NCBI GenBank assembly: GCA_904502075.1
Contig: CAJGDL010000102.1
Location: forward strand, 1 to 5,684
Direction of reading: 5' to 3'
Source of the DNA: an uncultured Alistipes sp.
Lineage (GTDB): Bacteria > Bacteroidota > Bacteroidia > Bacteroidales > Rikenellaceae
Length of the DNA stretch: 5,684 nt
Made by a program: the position numbers and the translations under genes. Under the pieces are notes generated by a model. The model worked only from the letters and a program-made list of their open reading frames with translations. It searched no databases and was not told the origin of the DNA. Positions within the stretch are counted from its first letter, which is position 1. The number at the start of each line of letters is the position of its first letter. Shown here piece by piece: positions 5,250 through 5,684 of the stretch.

Positions 5250-5258
5250 CCCTCCGAA

Positions 5259-5276
5259 ATATGTTCAAATACATAT
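5259..5276. repeat. AT-rich inverted repeat in the rplU leader
   Basis: ATATGT (5259-5264) and ACATAT (5271-5276) flank a 6-nt TCAAAT spacer, wholly within the predicted rplU leader. As RNA it is a weak stem; as DNA it could be a protein site. In such AT-rich sequence it may be chance. Confidence 0.3.
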
Positions 5277-5288
5277 AATTTAAATTAA

Positions 5289-5600
5289 ATGTACGTAATA
5301 GTAGAGATTGCAGGTCAGCAGTTTAAGGCTGAAAAGGGTCGTAAGCTCTATGTTCACCGTCTTCAGGGCGAGGTAGACTCGTCGGTGAGCTTCGACAAAA
5401 TCCTGCTTGCAGACAACGACGGTCAGGTAAAGGTGGGCGCACCTGTGGTAGAAGGCGCCTCGGTAAAGTGCAAGATCTTGAAGCACCTCAAGGACGATAA
5501 GGTTCTGGTCTTCAAGAAGAAGCGTAGAACTGGTTATCAGAAGTGCAACGGTCACCGTCAGTACCTGACCCAGATTCTGGTAGAAGAAATTGTTGCGTAA
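5289..5600 (+). CDS. rplU: 50S ribosomal protein L21 (bL21)
   Basis: A 103-residue protein with the full bL21 pattern: MYVIVEIAGQQFKAEKG at the N-terminus, the LQGEVDSSVSFDKILLADNDGQVKVGAPVVEGA core (about residues 25-57), and the basic 23S rRNA-binding end with VFKKKRRTGYQ (73-83) and GHRQYLTQI (87-95). Length is the usual size for the family. The ATG at 5289 is the natural start: it gives the canonical MYxIVE opening and follows an AT-rich leader without a Shine-Dalgarno. It is the first gene of an operon with rpmA, which begins 20 nt downstream. Confidence 0.98.
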   Translation: MYVIVEIAGQQFKAEKGRKLYVHRLQGEVDSSVSFDKILLADNDGQVKVGAPVVEGASVKCKILKHLKDDKVLVFKKKRRTGYQKCNGHRQYLTQILVEEIVA

Positions 5601-5620
5601 CCTTAAAAAATTAGAGAAAC

Positions 5621-5684
5621 ATGGCACACAAAAAAGGTGTAGGTTCGTCGAAGAACGGCCGTGAGTCGGAGAGCAAGCGACTCG
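5621..5684 (+). CDS. rpmA: 50S ribosomal protein L27 (bL27), 5' part only
   Basis: The window ends after 21 codons and one base. The visible N-terminus MAHKKGVGSSKNGRESESKR is the classic bL27 opening, whose flexible Ala/His/Lys-rich tail reaches toward the peptidyl-transferase centre. It starts directly at MAHKK, without the cleaved N-terminal extension found in many Firmicutes. It lies 20 nt after the rplU stop and must be co-transcribed with it. Confidence 0.96.
   Translation, partial: MAHKKGVGSSKNGRESESKRL

Noticed and set aside
1..5684. tRNA, rRNA, CRISPR array, transposase or phage genes
   Set aside because: None seen: no regularly spaced repeat array, no tRNA-like cloverleaf segments and no mobile-element proteins in any frame.

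Overview
The window looks like core chromosome of a Bacteroidales gut-type bacterium. The evidence is the promoter grammar (TTTG or TTG, 19 nt, then TAnnTTTG, found upstream of three genes), the lack of Shine-Dalgarno sequences before the starts, and protein types usual in this order: a bacterial GH3-family protein, a two-domain-pair TrkA and an L21/L27 operon. Codon use with many TCG, GAG and ATC codons would suit Rikenellaceae such as Alistipes, but the genus is a guess. I see no phage, transposase, CRISPR array, rRNA or tRNA.

Layout: bases 1-130 are intergenic, with a small GC-rich hairpin and a 14-nt-period repeat that runs into the end of the first gene. A GH3-family acyl-acid amido synthetase-like gene lies on the minus strand (131-1594). 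A 341-nt gene-free stretch (1595-1935) holds two hairpins and a 29-nt imperfect direct repeat 128 nt apart. trkA (minus, 1936-3273) follows. It diverges from a small Cys-rich single-pass membrane protein gene (plus, 3405-3671) through a nearly symmetric double promoter. A 20-bp perfect hairpin separates that gene from convergent cysQ (minus, 3744-4586). A small gene for a receiver-like protein without phosphorylation residues (minus, 4751-5128) diverges from rplU (plus, 5289-5600), which is followed by the first 21 codons of rpmA (from 5621).

Functionally the genes are mixed housekeeping: potassium-uptake gating (TrkA), PAP turnover linked to sulfur assimilation (CysQ), two ribosomal proteins, a probable adenylating enzyme of unknown substrate (GH3) and two small proteins of unknown function. 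The only clear regulatory link between neighbours is the trkA / small-protein promoter pair: the two -7 boxes abut and the two -33 boxes sit at mirror-image positions, so RNA polymerase should not be able to occupy both at once. The less well explained parts are this dyad promoter, the Cys-rich membrane protein, the receiver-like orphan, and the repeat-bearing spacer between trkA and the GH3 gene.
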